Of a DNA stretch of 34,364 bases, positions 7,684-16,088 are shown one piece after another. A model generated the notes under the pieces. The model ran no database searches. It was not told where the DNA came from and was given only the letters and a program-made list of their open reading frames with translations. Source of the stretch: an uncultured Clostridia bacterium (GTDB lineage: Bacteria > Bacillota > Clostridia > Oscillospirales > Ruminococcaceae); assembly GCA_947631995.1 (NCBI GenBank), contig CANRNT010000024.1, positions 1 to 34,364 of the forward strand, read 5' to 3'. A program made the translations under genes and the position numbers. How positions within the stretch are numbered: the first letter of the stretch is position 1; each line of letters starts with the position of its first letter.

Positions 7684-9105
7684 ATGAACAAACTGAAGAG
7701 AGTTCTTTGCGGAACACTCGCGCTTGCTATGGCTGCTTCTATGATGACAGCTTGTGGCGATGACGCTAGCAGTACTGCTTCCAACGGCGGCGGAACTGCT
7801 TCCGGCGGCAGCGATTCTACCGGCGGCGGAGCTTCCGGCGACAAGACCAAGGTAAAGGTTATGACATTTACCGACGAGACACAGACGATGCTCGACATCT
7901 TCTGCGCAGACGAGGCGAACAAGGCTATAACAGATAAGTATGAGTTTGAGGTATCTCTCGAGTCTACTGCATCTACATATATCCAGAACGTTCTGTCTGA
8001 CCTTGCCGGTGACAACGCTCCTGACCTGTTCCTTGCTGACGCTGACTATGCTAAGCAGTTCGCTGAGCAGGAGCAGACAGCTTCTATAGCTGATCTCGGC
8101 ATCACCATCAATGAGGACGACTACTACAAGTATACTCTCGACTTCACATCCAGACAGTCCGACGGTACTCGTATGGGTCTGTCACACCAGGCTGCACCGG
8201 GCGTTGTTCTTTACAGAACCGACTATGCTGAGCAGGTACTCGGATCCAAGGATCCTGCCGATGTTCAGGCTGCTATGTCTGACTGGGATAAGTTCGTAGA
8301 GACAGCTAAGAAGATGCAGGAGAACGGTATCTTCATGATCAACGGTCTTGACGAGCTCAAGAGATGCTTCATGAACAACCGTGACGGCGCTTGGCTGAAG
8401 GACGACATGACCTACTACTGCGACGAGGCTACTGTTACTAAGTTCTTCGAGACTACTAAGGAGCTTGCTGATGCAGGCTGCGTACAGTACATGGAGAACA
8501 CACAGTGGACCACAAACTGGTACAACGGTATGCAGGACGGCGTATTCTGCTTCTTCGGATGCACATGGTACCTGCACTACACGATCAAGCCTAACTGCTT
8601 GACCACAAAGACCGGTGACGTTGACGCTGACGGTAATGCAACTGCTGCTGACGCTGACTACAAGGTAGGTAACGGTTCTTACGGTCTGTGGGGCATCGTT
8701 CAGGGTCCTGCTCCTTACTTCTGGGGCGGCACATGGTGGTTCGGTTCCAAGAAGTGCCTCGAGGACGGCACAGCTGAGGCTGTTAAGGCTGTTATCGAAT
8801 ACTTCTGCGTAAACGACGATTCCATGAAGGCTTACATGGAGAAGACAGGCGACTTCCCGTCCAAGCCGGGCGTTGCTGAGCAGCTTTCGTCTAACAACGA
8901 CTTCCTTGGCGGTCAGGATCACTATGCTATCTTCCGCGAGGCTGCTAAGAATGTAAACACCAAGACTACAACAATGTATGATGATACATTCAACACTGCT
9001 GTTAATGATGCTCTTATCGAGTACATCGTAAACGGTATGTCACTTGACGATGCTATCGCTTACATCAAGGATAAGGCTGCTGAGACGATCACTGATATGA
9101 AGTAA
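7684..9105 (+). CDS. Lipoprotein sugar-binding protein of a CUT1 ABC importer
   Basis: Extracellular solute-binding protein (family 1). The ATG at 7684 follows AAGGAGG; an in-frame upstream start at 7597 has no such site. The 473-residue product begins with a lipoprotein signal, a basic start, a hydrophobic core and the lipobox MMTAC with the acylated Cys at 24. A Ser/Gly/Ala-rich linker (about 25-60) follows, then the binding domain. The aromatic-rich segment PAPYFWGGTWWFG suggests stacking on a carbohydrate ring. It begins a three-gene operon with two permeases and no ATPase. Its codons are strongly biased (GCT, GAC, AAG), as in a highly expressed gene. The sugar is not identifiable. Confidence 0.9.
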   Translation: MNKLKRVLCGTLALAMAASMMTACGDDASSTASNGGGTASGGSDSTGGGASGDKTKVKVMTFTDETQTMLDIFCADEANKAITDKYEFEVSLESTASTYIQNVLSDLAGDNAPDLFLADADYAKQFAEQEQTASIADLGITINEDDYYKYTLDFTSRQSDGTRMGLSHQAAPGVVLYRTDYAEQVLGSKDPADVQAAMSDWDKFVETAKKMQENGIFMINGLDELKRCFMNNRDGAWLKDDMTYYCDEATVTKFFETTKELADAGCVQYMENTQWTTNWYNGMQDGVFCFFGCTWYLHYTIKPNCLTTKTGDVDADGNATAADADYKVGNGSYGLWGIVQGPAPYFWGGTWWFGSKKCLEDGTAEAVKAVIEYFCVNDDSMKAYMEKTGDFPSKPGVAEQLSSNNDFLGGQDHYAIFREAAKNVNTKTTTMYDDTFNTAVNDALIEYIVNGMSLDDAIAYIKDKAAETITDMK

Positions 9106-9155
9106 TCGCCGATCGGCTTGAAACTGAACATTTCGTAGATTGTAGCGAAAACCTG

Positions 9156-9190
9156 GATGGGGTGGGTCAATTCCCACTCCATCTTTGTTT
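9156..9190 (+). terminator. Stem-loop between binding-protein and permease genes
   Basis: GATGGGGTGGG (9156-9166), loop TCAATT, CCCACTCCATC (9173-9183), then TTTGTTTT. The stem has 11 pairs with one G-U and the T-run is interrupted. In binding-protein operons such elements act as partial terminators or 3' stabilisers and give more binding protein than permease. Confidence 0.7.
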
Positions 9191-9217
9191 TCATAATTGA
9201 AAGTAGGAGTGTGAAAC

Positions 9218-10213
9218 ATGGCATCATCATTCAAGACCAGAGCAAAGCTTGAAAAGAACTATTGCGGTTACATTTTCATAGCGCCTTTTTTCATTACCTA
9301 TATCGTATTTCAGCTCATGCCTTTGATCAATACGTTCAGATATGCTTTTACTGACGTAAGAGCATGGTTCGTAGATCAGAGCCAGACGTCTCATTTTGTC
9401 GGCATGGATCAGTTCAAGACCGTTGTTGGCGAAATGGGCTTTAAAGAAGCATTCTTTAACACTCCTGTAATGTGGATCATGGGCTTCATACCCCAGCTCC
9501 TCATCGCTCTGCTTCTTGCAAGCTGGTTTACCAATGAAAAGATCAGGGTAAAAGGACAGGGCTTCTTCAAGGTAATATTCTATATGCCTAATATCATGAC
9601 GGCTACTACCATAGGAATACTGTTCCTTACTTTTATCAGACCGAATGGATTTATCCATAACATCTGTATTTCAATAGGTTATGTTAAAAATGCAAGAATG
9701 CCTATAACCGGCACATGGTTCGGAAGAGGCGTTATCGCGTTCATCAACTTCTGGATGTGGTACGGTCAGACAATGATCGTTCTCATCGCAGGTATACTGG
9801 GTATCAACCCGTCGTTCTTTGAAGCAGCGTCTATCGACGGCGCTTCGGGATGGCAGTGCTTCTGGAGAATTACTCTTCCCCTTATCAGACCTATCATGAC
9901 ATACTCGCTCATCACATCGCTTATCGGCGGTTTCCAGATGTTCGATGTACCTAACATGATCGGTGCAGGTGAAACAGCAGCAGTATTTAAGAGAGATATC
10001 CAGACTATAATCATGTATATAAAGGGTATAGCTTATACCGGCTCGTTTGCCGTAGGTAAAGCTTGCGCCGCTTCGGTAATACTGTTCCTTATAACTGCGG
10101 TATGCAGCCTGATATTGTTCTATGTAATGTCAGACAGAGCAGAGGCAAAGGCTAGGAGAGCAGAAAAGAAGCGCGCTAAAGAAGCTGCCCTTCTGGAAGG
10201 AGGAGATCTTTAA
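9218..10213 (+). CDS. CUT1 sugar ABC transporter permease (MalF/UgpA type)
   Basis: 331-residue inner-membrane permease with a membrane segment near residue 18-36 and further hydrophobic segments in the usual binding-protein-dependent permease fold. The EAA loop that docks onto the ATPase reads EAASIDGASGWQCFWRITLP. A charged C-terminal tail (RAEAKARRAEKKRAKEAA) follows the last membrane segment. AGGAG precedes the ATG. Its stop overlaps the next start in TAATG. Its ATPase is presumably the MsmK-type protein encoded at 16089-17231. Confidence 0.93.
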   Translation: MASSFKTRAKLEKNYCGYIFIAPFFITYIVFQLMPLINTFRYAFTDVRAWFVDQSQTSHFVGMDQFKTVVGEMGFKEAFFNTPVMWIMGFIPQLLIALLLASWFTNEKIRVKGQGFFKVIFYMPNIMTATTIGILFLTFIRPNGFIHNICISIGYVKNARMPITGTWFGRGVIAFINFWMWYGQTMIVLIAGILGINPSFFEAASIDGASGWQCFWRITLPLIRPIMTYSLITSLIGGFQMFDVPNMIGAGETAAVFKRDIQTIIMYIKGIAYTGSFAVGKACAASVILFLITAVCSLILFYVMSDRAEAKARRAEKKRAKEAALLEGGDL

Positions 10214-11136
10214 TGGCTAACTACGGTCAGGCAGGACAAAGCATAAAAGGCGGATATCACGCCCGTATATTGGCCATGAAGGTTTTCGTATACATAGTAT
10301 GTATCCTTCTTACTATCATGGCGATCCTCCCGTTCGTTATAATGGTGTTCAACGCTTCCAAATCTAGATATGAGATAAACAATTCTTATGTTGAATGGAA
10401 TCGTGAGATCACGGACAGATTCGTTGTATCTCTGCTCCCGTCAAAATCGTTCTTTGCCAACGGTAAGTACCTTTTGACGAGCAAGGCTCTGAACCTCCCG
10501 TTCGGACGTGGATTCTTAAACTCTATCCTCATTGCCGGCGGCGCAACGCTGCTTTCGGTTTACTTCTCGGCACTTACAGCTTATGGCTTCGCTGTTTACA
10601 GATTCAAGCTCAATAAGCCTCTGTATGCTTTCATAATGGCTATACAGATGGTGCCTACACAGGTAACGGTTATCAGCTTCGTTGAGCTTATGTATAAATG
10701 GCATTGGACGGATAACTATCTGCCGTTTATCCTTCCTGCGATAGCGGCACCAAGTACGGTATTCTTCCTGCGACAATATATGTCGTCAGCGTTGTCTATC
10801 GAAATGGTCGAAGCAGGACGTATCGACGGCGCAAGTGAGTTCGGTATATTCAACAGGCTCGTTCTTCCTATACTGAAACCCGGTATGGCTACTATGGCTA
10901 TATTCGCAATGGTTACAAACTGGAACAACTACCTGCTCCCGAGCTTGCTGCTCAGAAGAACCGAGTTGCAGACCGTACCTATGCTCGTTGCTAAACTGAA
11001 CGGTAACAAGTATTCAACAGAGTACGGTGCTATATACTTCGGACTTACACTCTCCGCTGCTCCTCTGGTAGTATTCTACTTGATACTTTCCAAGTACATT
11101 ATCGCCGGCGTTGCACTCGGTGGTGTAAAGGAATAA
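10213..11136 (+). CDS. CUT1 sugar ABC transporter permease (MalG type)
   Basis: 307-residue partner permease. It has the EAA motif EAGRIDGASEFGIFNRLVLP and the MalG-like sequence FLRQYMSSALSIEMVEAGR. The ATG shares its A with the previous stop (TAATG), and AAGGAGGAG lies upstream, so translation is coupled. The C-terminus YIIAGVALGGVKE is typical of this subunit. The gene ends just before a strong terminator and so closes the importer operon. Confidence 0.93.
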   Translation: MANYGQAGQSIKGGYHARILAMKVFVYIVCILLTIMAILPFVIMVFNASKSRYEINNSYVEWNREITDRFVVSLLPSKSFFANGKYLLTSKALNLPFGRGFLNSILIAGGATLLSVYFSALTAYGFAVYRFKLNKPLYAFIMAIQMVPTQVTVISFVELMYKWHWTDNYLPFILPAIAAPSTVFFLRQYMSSALSIEMVEAGRIDGASEFGIFNRLVLPILKPGMATMAIFAMVTNWNNYLLPSLLLRRTELQTVPMLVAKLNGNKYSTEYGAIYFGLTLSAAPLVVFYLILSKYIIAGVALGGVKE

Positions 11137-11184
11137 TTTGTGACAATGACTTTATAAATGTTATTTTCATAAAAATTCTCCGGG

Positions 11185-11219
11185 AAGACCCTCGCAAGAG
11201 CGGGGGTCTTTCTTTTTTT
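11185..11219 (+). terminator. Intrinsic terminator of the sugar-importer operon
   Basis: AAGACCCTCGC (11185-11195), loop AAGA, GCGGGGGTCTT (11200-11210; one G-U pair), then TCTTTTTTT. Confidence 0.92.
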
Positions 11220-11253
11220 GCGGCTGCGCATATCTTCACGGAGGCGAAATACC

Positions 11254-11282
11254 TTGACAAGCAGGTATAAAAAGGATATAAT
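11254..11282 (+). promoter_or_regulatory. Consensus SigA promoter for the LCP gene
   Basis: TTGACA (11254-11259), 17-base spacer, TATAAT (11277-11282); both hexamers are perfect. The start codon is 60 bases downstream. Confidence 0.9.
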
Positions 11283-11342
11283 GGTATTTAGCAATGTGCA
11301 AATCATAAATACAGATCGGATCGCAGCGAAAGGATAAACAAA

Positions 11343-12809
11343 GTGAAAGAGAACAACAATAATAACGGATCGCTGGAGGATATGATCGCCCGCGCTATGC
11401 GTGATAACGGTCTTACTCCCGAGATCGGCAAGGATAATTCATCTGCCGACCGAAGTAAATTTCATCTCGGCAGCGATGTGATATATTCTCAGGAGCAGGT
11501 CGATAACGCCTACAACAGCGGCGAGGTGCCTCCGCAGCAGCCCGCATACAGATCACAGCAGCAAAGACCTCCGCAGCAGCGTCAGAGCGGTCAGCAGCCG
11601 ACAAGTCAGCGGCAGACGACAGATCAGCGCAAAAGAAGCTCCTCCGGCGCCTCAAATACAAAGAAGAAAAGCTCGTCGGGCAGCAAGAGCAGTAAAAACA
11701 GCAAGAGCAGTAAGAACAGTAAAAATAGCAAGAACAGAAATAATATCAAAAGTAAAGAGAGAAACGCAAGCCGCACAACGAAAGGAACAAAACGAATGGA
11801 TCAGTACGACGAGCCGCAGCTTTATGACTATGAAGAGCCGCAGGTAAGGGAAGCTCCGCGCAAAAAACATCACCCGATAAGAACTATAATCAAACTGGTG
11901 CTCGTGTTGGCGGTGGTGCTGTTTGTGACGTATAGCTTTTTGGCGGTGCACTATATCAATATGGTGGAGATCGTCGATAAGGGCGAAAGATACGACGTAG
12001 GAGTTTCGCTTATGGAAAGCAAAAGCGTCCGCAATATCCTGCTCATAGGTACGGATACCAGAAGCGTCTCCGACAGCGGAAGAGCCGATACCGTAATACT
12101 TATGTCGATAAATTATAAAGCGCGTACCATAACGCTGACATCGTTCATGCGCGACTCGTATGTTAATATCCCCGACAATGGCTGGAGCAAGCTCAATGCT
12201 TCTTACAGGTGGGGCGGGCCGGAGCTTCTCATGGATACGCTCGCACTCAATTTTCACATTTCCGTGGACGACTATGTTTTCGTAAACTTTGAAAGCTTCG
12301 CCGATATCGTGGACTCCGTCGGCGGTATAGAGCTTACCATATCGGACGATGAAGCTATCGGTATGCAGCCGCCTATGGCGGAGGTAAACGATATGAACGG
12401 CAGACCGAGCAATACCGATTTTCTGTATTCGGGCGGAACGTATCTCATGAACGGCAATCAGGCGCTGGCGTATTCCAGACTTCGCTATGTCGGACGGTCG
12501 GACTTTGAGAGAACGGAGCGTCAGAGAAAGGTTATCCAGAAGATAGTTGAACAAGCCAAAAAGCAAAACCCCGTGGGACTGGATAAATTTGCTTCGACCT
12601 GCGCTGAAAGCGTCGTGACGAATATGTCAAAGACGGATATGTATAAGCTCGCGCTCGCGCTGCCGTATATAGCAACGTTTGAAATGCAGGAGCTTCGTAT
12701 CCCTGCCGACGGCCTCTATACCGGAGCTACTACGGACGACGGCCAGCAGGTTTTACAGATAGACTTTGACGCTAATATCGACCTCATAGACGAAAATATA
12801 TATCAGTAA
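11343..12809 (+). CDS. LytR-CpsA-Psr (LCP) family cell-wall polymer transferase
   Basis: Membrane enzyme thought to transfer lipid-linked anionic polymers onto peptidoglycan. From the GTG at 11343 (AAAGGA eight bases upstream) it has 488 residues. Residues 1-180 are cytoplasmic and low-complexity (Gln/Pro, then Ser/Lys/Asn repeats such as SSKNSKSSKNSKNSKN). A membrane helix spans about 182-203. The extracellular LCP domain shows LLIGTDTR (233-240), GRADTV (246-251), SFMRDSYVNIP (267-277) and SDFERTERQR, so the expected Asp and Arg residues are present. An in-frame ATG at 11796 (residue 152) also has AAAGGA nine bases upstream and could give a 337-residue form without the long tail. Monocistronic. 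Confidence 0.93.
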   Translation: MKENNNNNGSLEDMIARAMRDNGLTPEIGKDNSSADRSKFHLGSDVIYSQEQVDNAYNSGEVPPQQPAYRSQQQRPPQQRQSGQQPTSQRQTTDQRKRSSSGASNTKKKSSSGSKSSKNSKSSKNSKNSKNRNNIKSKERNASRTTKGTKRMDQYDEPQLYDYEEPQVREAPRKKHHPIRTIIKLVLVLAVVLFVTYSFLAVHYINMVEIVDKGERYDVGVSLMESKSVRNILLIGTDTRSVSDSGRADTVILMSINYKARTITLTSFMRDSYVNIPDNGWSKLNASYRWGGPELLMDTLALNFHISVDDYVFVNFESFADIVDSVGGIELTISDDEAIGMQPPMAEVNDMNGRPSNTDFLYSGGTYLMNGNQALAYSRLRYVGRSDFERTERQRKVIQKIVEQAKKQNPVGLDKFASTCAESVVTNMSKTDMYKLALALPYIATFEMQELRIPADGLYTGATTDDGQQVLQIDFDANIDLIDENIYQ

Positions 12810-12814
12810 TATTG

Positions 12815-12847
12815 AAAAAGACCCTTCCTCGCGGAAGGGTCTTTTTT
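12815..12847. terminator. Bidirectional terminator between the LCP gene and dpaB
   Basis: AAAAAGACCCTTCC (12815-12828), loop TCGC, GGAAGGGTCTTTTTT (12833-12847). A-run and T-run flank the stem, so it can end the LCP transcript and, read from the other strand, the dpaAB transcript. Confidence 0.92.
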
Positions 12848-12875
12848 GCTGACAGAAGAAAAACAGTCTGTGCTT

Positions 12876-13466
12876 TTAAAACGGTACGATTATCGGCTGC
12901 GGCTGTATGCCGTTCAGGGCAGACACAATGGTATCGGGGATAAGCTCAAAGTGGGATATCATGCTGTTCGGCTTATGCTCAAAATCGTCCTGACCGTAGG
13001 GGACAAAATAAAAGCTGCGGTAGTTTTGCACAGCGCCGATATTTTTTGCAGCCGCTCCGAGGGCGTCGTTGGTAGCGATAGCAAGTATGACGGGTCTGCC
13101 GTTGCGGATATGAGATTTCACCGCCATTGTCACGGGGGTATCGGTTATGCCGCTTGCAAGCTTTGCAAGGGTGTTGCCCGTGCAGGGCGAAACGACTAGT
13201 ATGTCCAGAAGCTTTTTAGGGCCTATGGGTTCGGCGGCTTCGATGGACGAAATGATTTTTTTGCCGCAAATGCTTTCGAGCTTTGCGGTGTTTTCATCGC
13301 TGCTCCCAAAACGGGAGGATATGGTCGCGGCGTTGAAGCTCATTATCGGGAAAAGCTCGCAGCCAAGCTCCGACAGCTTTTTTGCCGCGTCAAACGATTT
13401 TGCAAACGTGCAGAACGAGCCGCACATCGCGTATCCGACTTTCAGACCGCTAAGCTGTTCATACAT
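12876..13466 (-). CDS. dpaB: Dipicolinate synthase subunit B
   Basis: Flavoprotein-fold subunit of dipicolinate synthase, which makes the pyridine-2,6-dicarboxylate stored as a calcium chelate in the spore core; it acts in the mother cell. 196 residues. Segments resembling Bacillus SpoVFB include VGYAMCGSFCTF near the N-terminus, EPIGPKKLLDILVVSPCTGN, SHIRNGRPVILAIATNDALG and PYGQDDFEHKPNSM. The ATG at 13466 was chosen: GAAAGGGGG lies seven bases upstream and the start overlaps the dpaA stop (13459-13461), which implies coupling. A GTG at 13484 is in frame but has no better site. Confidence 0.96.
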   Translation of the reverse strand: MYEQLSGLKVGYAMCGSFCTFAKSFDAAKKLSELGCELFPIMSFNAATISSRFGSSDENTAKLESICGKKIISSIEAAEPIGPKKLLDILVVSPCTGNTLAKLASGITDTPVTMAVKSHIRNGRPVILAIATNDALGAAAKNIGAVQNYRSFYFVPYGQDDFEHKPNSMISHFELIPDTIVSALNGIQPQPIIVPF

Positions 13467-14343
13467 CGAAAAGCCCCCTTTCACGGCAAATGTTGATTAT
13501 CGTGTCCGCGATGATGTGCCCCGAGGTCACGGGAGCGGTCTTTCCCGGGAGCGACAGCGCCCATATGACCTTCAGCCTGAGCTGTGCGGCAGCTTCAAAG
13601 TCAACGCCGCCCGGCTTGGAGGCAAGGTCTATTATTAAGGTGTCGCAGCCTATTTTGGTAAGCTTTTCGCGGTCGAGCAAAACGGCGGGAACGGTGTTTA
13701 TCACAACGTCATAGCCGCTCGGGTCGTTTATGGCGGACGATATCTCTTGTGCGTGATATCCTAAAGTTCTGGCGTATGCCAGATCACGCTGCTTTCTCGC
13801 CGCTATATGTACTTCAGCGCCGAGCGCCGCAAAAACTCTCGCAGTCGCTTTTGCAACGTTGCCGAAGCCGAGTATCATAAGTTTAAGACCGTTAATTGTT
13901 ACGGGCGTGTTCTCGATAGCGATCTGAAGCGCTCCCTCAGCCGTTGGTACGCAGTTTTCTATTATCAGCTCCTCGCGGTCAAAATAATCCGCATGATCCA
14001 GACCCGCCTGCCTGAAAATATCGCAAATGCCGTCGCTGAGCTTTCCGCCTACTATGAGCGAGCTGCTTTTCAGCGCTTTGCATACGTCTTTCAGCAGGAT
14101 AGGCTTATCCGAAAACGGAGCGTTTACAGTCTCGCCGTCGTTGGAGGCTACCAAAGGCAGTACGACAACGTCGGGAGCGAAAGGAAGCTCGCCTAGAGAG
14201 TGTATAACGGTGCAGCCCTCCGCGGGACGATCCTCGCTCATGCCCAAAGTATATACCTTTATGCCCTGCTTTGCCAGCCGCTCGGCAAGGAAATTCTGTC
14301 TGAGATCTCCGCCTGTTATAAGAAAAGTAAGTGATGTATCCAT
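13459..14343 (-). CDS. dpaA: Dipicolinate synthase subunit A
   Basis: NAD(P)-binding subunit of dipicolinate synthase, using the dihydrodipicolinate-pathway intermediate. 294 residues. The N-terminal part has FLITGGDLRQ (7-16) and VVVLPLVASNDGETVNAP; the Rossmann motif LGFGNVAKATA is at about 158-168; the C-terminal part has SLPGKTAPVTSGHIIADT. All match the SpoVFA family as I know it. The ATG at 14343 has AGGAG seven bases upstream. A SigK-like promoter lies about 90 bases upstream (14431-14459). Its presence marks the organism as a spore former that uses the DpaAB route rather than the Isf/EtfA route of some Clostridium species. Confidence 0.96.
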   Translation of the reverse strand: MDTSLTFLITGGDLRQNFLAERLAKQGIKVYTLGMSEDRPAEGCTVIHSLGELPFAPDVVVLPLVASNDGETVNAPFSDKPILLKDVCKALKSSSLIVGGKLSDGICDIFRQAGLDHADYFDREELIIENCVPTAEGALQIAIENTPVTINGLKLMILGFGNVAKATARVFAALGAEVHIAARKQRDLAYARTLGYHAQEISSAINDPSGYDVVINTVPAVLLDREKLTKIGCDTLIIDLASKPGGVDFEAAAQLRLKVIWALSLPGKTAPVTSGHIIADTIINICRERGLFDV

Positions 14344-14378
14344 ATATGAACTCCTTCATGTTTGTTGATATCGATAAT

Positions 14379-14404
14379 TCTCCGCTGACGGGCGTCATCG
14401 GAGA
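14379..14404 (-). other. Stem-loop in the dpaA leader
   Basis: TCTCCG (14379-14384) pairs with CGGAGA (14399-14404), and after one mismatch TGAC (14386-14389) pairs with GTCA (14394-14397). It lies between the predicted SigK promoter and dpaA. There is no T-run on the dpaA strand, so it is not an intrinsic terminator. Confidence 0.5.
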
Positions 14405-14430
14405 AGCGTTTGTTTGAGGTATCTCATTTT

Positions 14431-14459
14431 TATTATATGACCGCCGTGCGGCCGCGGTT
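14431..14459 (-). promoter_or_regulatory. Predicted sporulation (SigK-type) promoter for dpaAB
   Basis: On the minus strand: AAC (14457-14459), a 17-base spacer, CATATAATA (14431-14439). This matches the SigK consensus AC-(16/17)-CATAnnnTA in both elements and in spacing. SigE sites are similar, so the two cannot be fully separated by eye, but SigK control of dipicolinate synthase is established in Bacillus. Confidence 0.65.
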
Positions 14460-14493
14460 AATGATTTTCACCTTTAAATCGTCCATTGATAAG

Positions 14494-14499
14494 TATAAT
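14494..14499 (+). promoter_or_regulatory. Possible -10 element for the DUF4830 gene
   Basis: A perfect TATAAT at 14494-14499, 68 bases before the ATG, but the expected -35 position (CCTTTA, 14471-14476) is a poor match. It would be divergent from the dpaAB promoter. Confidence 0.3.
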
Positions 14500-14566
14500 T
14501 TGTTTCCGCGCGTCATATAGATTAGTATCACAAAGGTACAAACATAACAAGCATTGGAGGAATAGT

Positions 14567-15148
14567 ATGTTTATCAAAACAGTCAAGATCAAAAGCTTTT
14601 GGGCGGCGGTCACGGTAATAGCTATCGTAGTTGTAGCCGCGGCGGCGGTGGTGTTCGCTTTTCAGCACGCCCACGATAAAACAGCGCGTTACCGCATGAC
14701 CAACGAAACACAGCGTCAGGAATTTATAAAGGAGCTTGGCTGGCAGGTCTCCGATGAATACGATACCTGCCGTATAGTCATGATACCCGAGGAATTTGAC
14801 GATGTGTATAAGAATTACAACGACCTGCAAAAGCAGCAGGGCTTCGATCTTGAAGATTATAAGGGCAGAACGGTTGAAATTTATTCGTATCCGGTGTATA
14901 ATTATGAGGGAGAGAAAAACGTCATGATGAACCTCATGATATGCGACGGTATGCTGGTCGGCGGAGATATTTGCTGCACCGAGCTTGACGGATTTATGCA
15001 CGGGCTCAAAAAGCCGCTCGATAAAGCTCCCGTTACTTCCGACAGCAGCGTAAGCGACAGCATGACGGACAGTAATTGCGACAGCCTTACCGACAGCCTG
15101 ACAGACAGCTCGTCTATGGGCGACAGCTCCGTTCAGGCTGCGCAGTAA
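14567..15148 (+). CDS. DUF4830-type membrane-anchored protein
   Basis: 193 residues of unknown function. The ATG at 14567 follows TTGGAGG at a good distance. A short basic N-terminus is followed by one membrane helix (about 12-32), so the rest is probably extracytoplasmic. Residues about 45-140 resemble DUF4830: QEFIKELGWQV, IPEEFDDVYKNYNDLQKQQG, DLEDYKGR and CCTELDGFMHGL. The C-terminal 40 residues are a Ser/Asp/Thr-rich tail with repeated TDS units. It is divergent from dpaAB and 59 bp upstream of the pseudouridine synthase gene, with which it may be co-transcribed. Confidence 0.8.
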   Translation: MFIKTVKIKSFWAAVTVIAIVVVAAAAVVFAFQHAHDKTARYRMTNETQRQEFIKELGWQVSDEYDTCRIVMIPEEFDDVYKNYNDLQKQQGFDLEDYKGRTVEIYSYPVYNYEGEKNVMMNLMICDGMLVGGDICCTELDGFMHGLKKPLDKAPVTSDSSVSDSMTDSNCDSLTDSLTDSSSMGDSSVQAAQ

Positions 15149-15207
15149 AGCATAAAAATCGGCAACATCGGCAACCAAAGGAAAGCGTAAAGGAAAAGGA
15201 ACGTAAA

Positions 15208-15924
15208 ATGGCTGAAATAATGAGGCTGGACAGATTTATTTCCTCGCAGAGAGGAGATATCTCACGCAGCGATGTAAGAAAGCTTTGCTCTGCCAGAAGA
15301 GTGGAGGTCAACGGCTCCTGCAAGGTCAGAAGCGATATGAAAATAAACGCCGCCGAGGACGATGTGCGTCTGGACGGGGAGAGGATAGAGTATAAAAAAT
15401 TCATATACATAATGCTCAATAAACCGCAGGGGGTAGTCTGCTCAACAAGGGACGGACTTTCCCCTACGGTGCTTTCTCTGATACCCGAAAAGCTTCGCCG
15501 CAGCGGACTTTTTCCCGCAGGCAGACTGGATAAGGATACCGAGGGCTTCGTTCTGATAACGGACGACGGCGAGCTGGCACATAGGATACTTTCTCCGAAG
15601 AACCATGTGCCGAAAAGATATTATGTAAGACTGGAGAAGCCGCTGGAGGAGGGATATGAACAGCTCTTTGAGCAAGGCATAACGCTTTCTGACGGTGTAA
15701 AATGTATGCCCGCAAGGCTTGAAAGAGCCGAGAGCGAGTATGATTGCTTTGTAACTCTGAACGAAGGAATGTTTCACCAAATAAAAAGAATGTTTGAAGC
15801 TTTGGGAAATAAAGTAAACTATCTGAAACGGATAAGCATAGGCGGCATAGTTCTCGACGAAAAACTGGCTCTCGGGGAGTGTATAGAGATTATGCACAAA
15901 GAAATCAAAAAAATCAACGGCTAA
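15208..15924 (+). CDS. rsuA: RsuA/RluB-family rRNA pseudouridine synthase
   Basis: Isomerises a uridine in ribosomal RNA. 238 residues, starting at the ATG at 15208 (AAAGGA upstream). An S4 RNA-binding domain occupies about 5-60 (MRLDRFISSQ, SDVRKLCSARRVEVNG). The catalytic domain has MLNKPQGVVCST (69-80), the active-site motif AGRLDKDTEG (104-113, nucleophile D108), KRYYVRLEKPL and EGMFHQIKRMFEALG. The architecture and size fit RsuA (16S U516) rather than the longer RluB. Target specificity is inferred only from family resemblance. Confidence 0.88.
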   Translation: MAEIMRLDRFISSQRGDISRSDVRKLCSARRVEVNGSCKVRSDMKINAAEDDVRLDGERIEYKKFIYIMLNKPQGVVCSTRDGLSPTVLSLIPEKLRRSGLFPAGRLDKDTEGFVLITDDGELAHRILSPKNHVPKRYYVRLEKPLEEGYEQLFEQGITLSDGVKCMPARLERAESEYDCFVTLNEGMFHQIKRMFEALGNKVNYLKRISIGGIVLDEKLALGECIEIMHKEIKKING

Positions 15925-16004
15925 TTTGACATGCACCTTTCGGTATAGGCGAATTTTCGGCAATATTAATAAATGAATGTTCTAAAGTTTAGTAAAAAAA
16001 CATC

Positions 16005-16033
16005 TTGCCGTATTGTAAAATATTTGTTATTAT
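16005..16033 (+). promoter_or_regulatory. Predicted SigA promoter for the MsmK-type ATPase
   Basis: TTGCCG (16005-16010), 17-base spacer, TATTAT (16028-16033), 55 bases before the ATG and within AT-rich DNA. Confidence 0.55.
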
Positions 16034-16088
16034 ATTAGTATAGCTAAAAGTATAGTTTAGCAAAAAATTATTGGGAGGTTCTCAAGAG

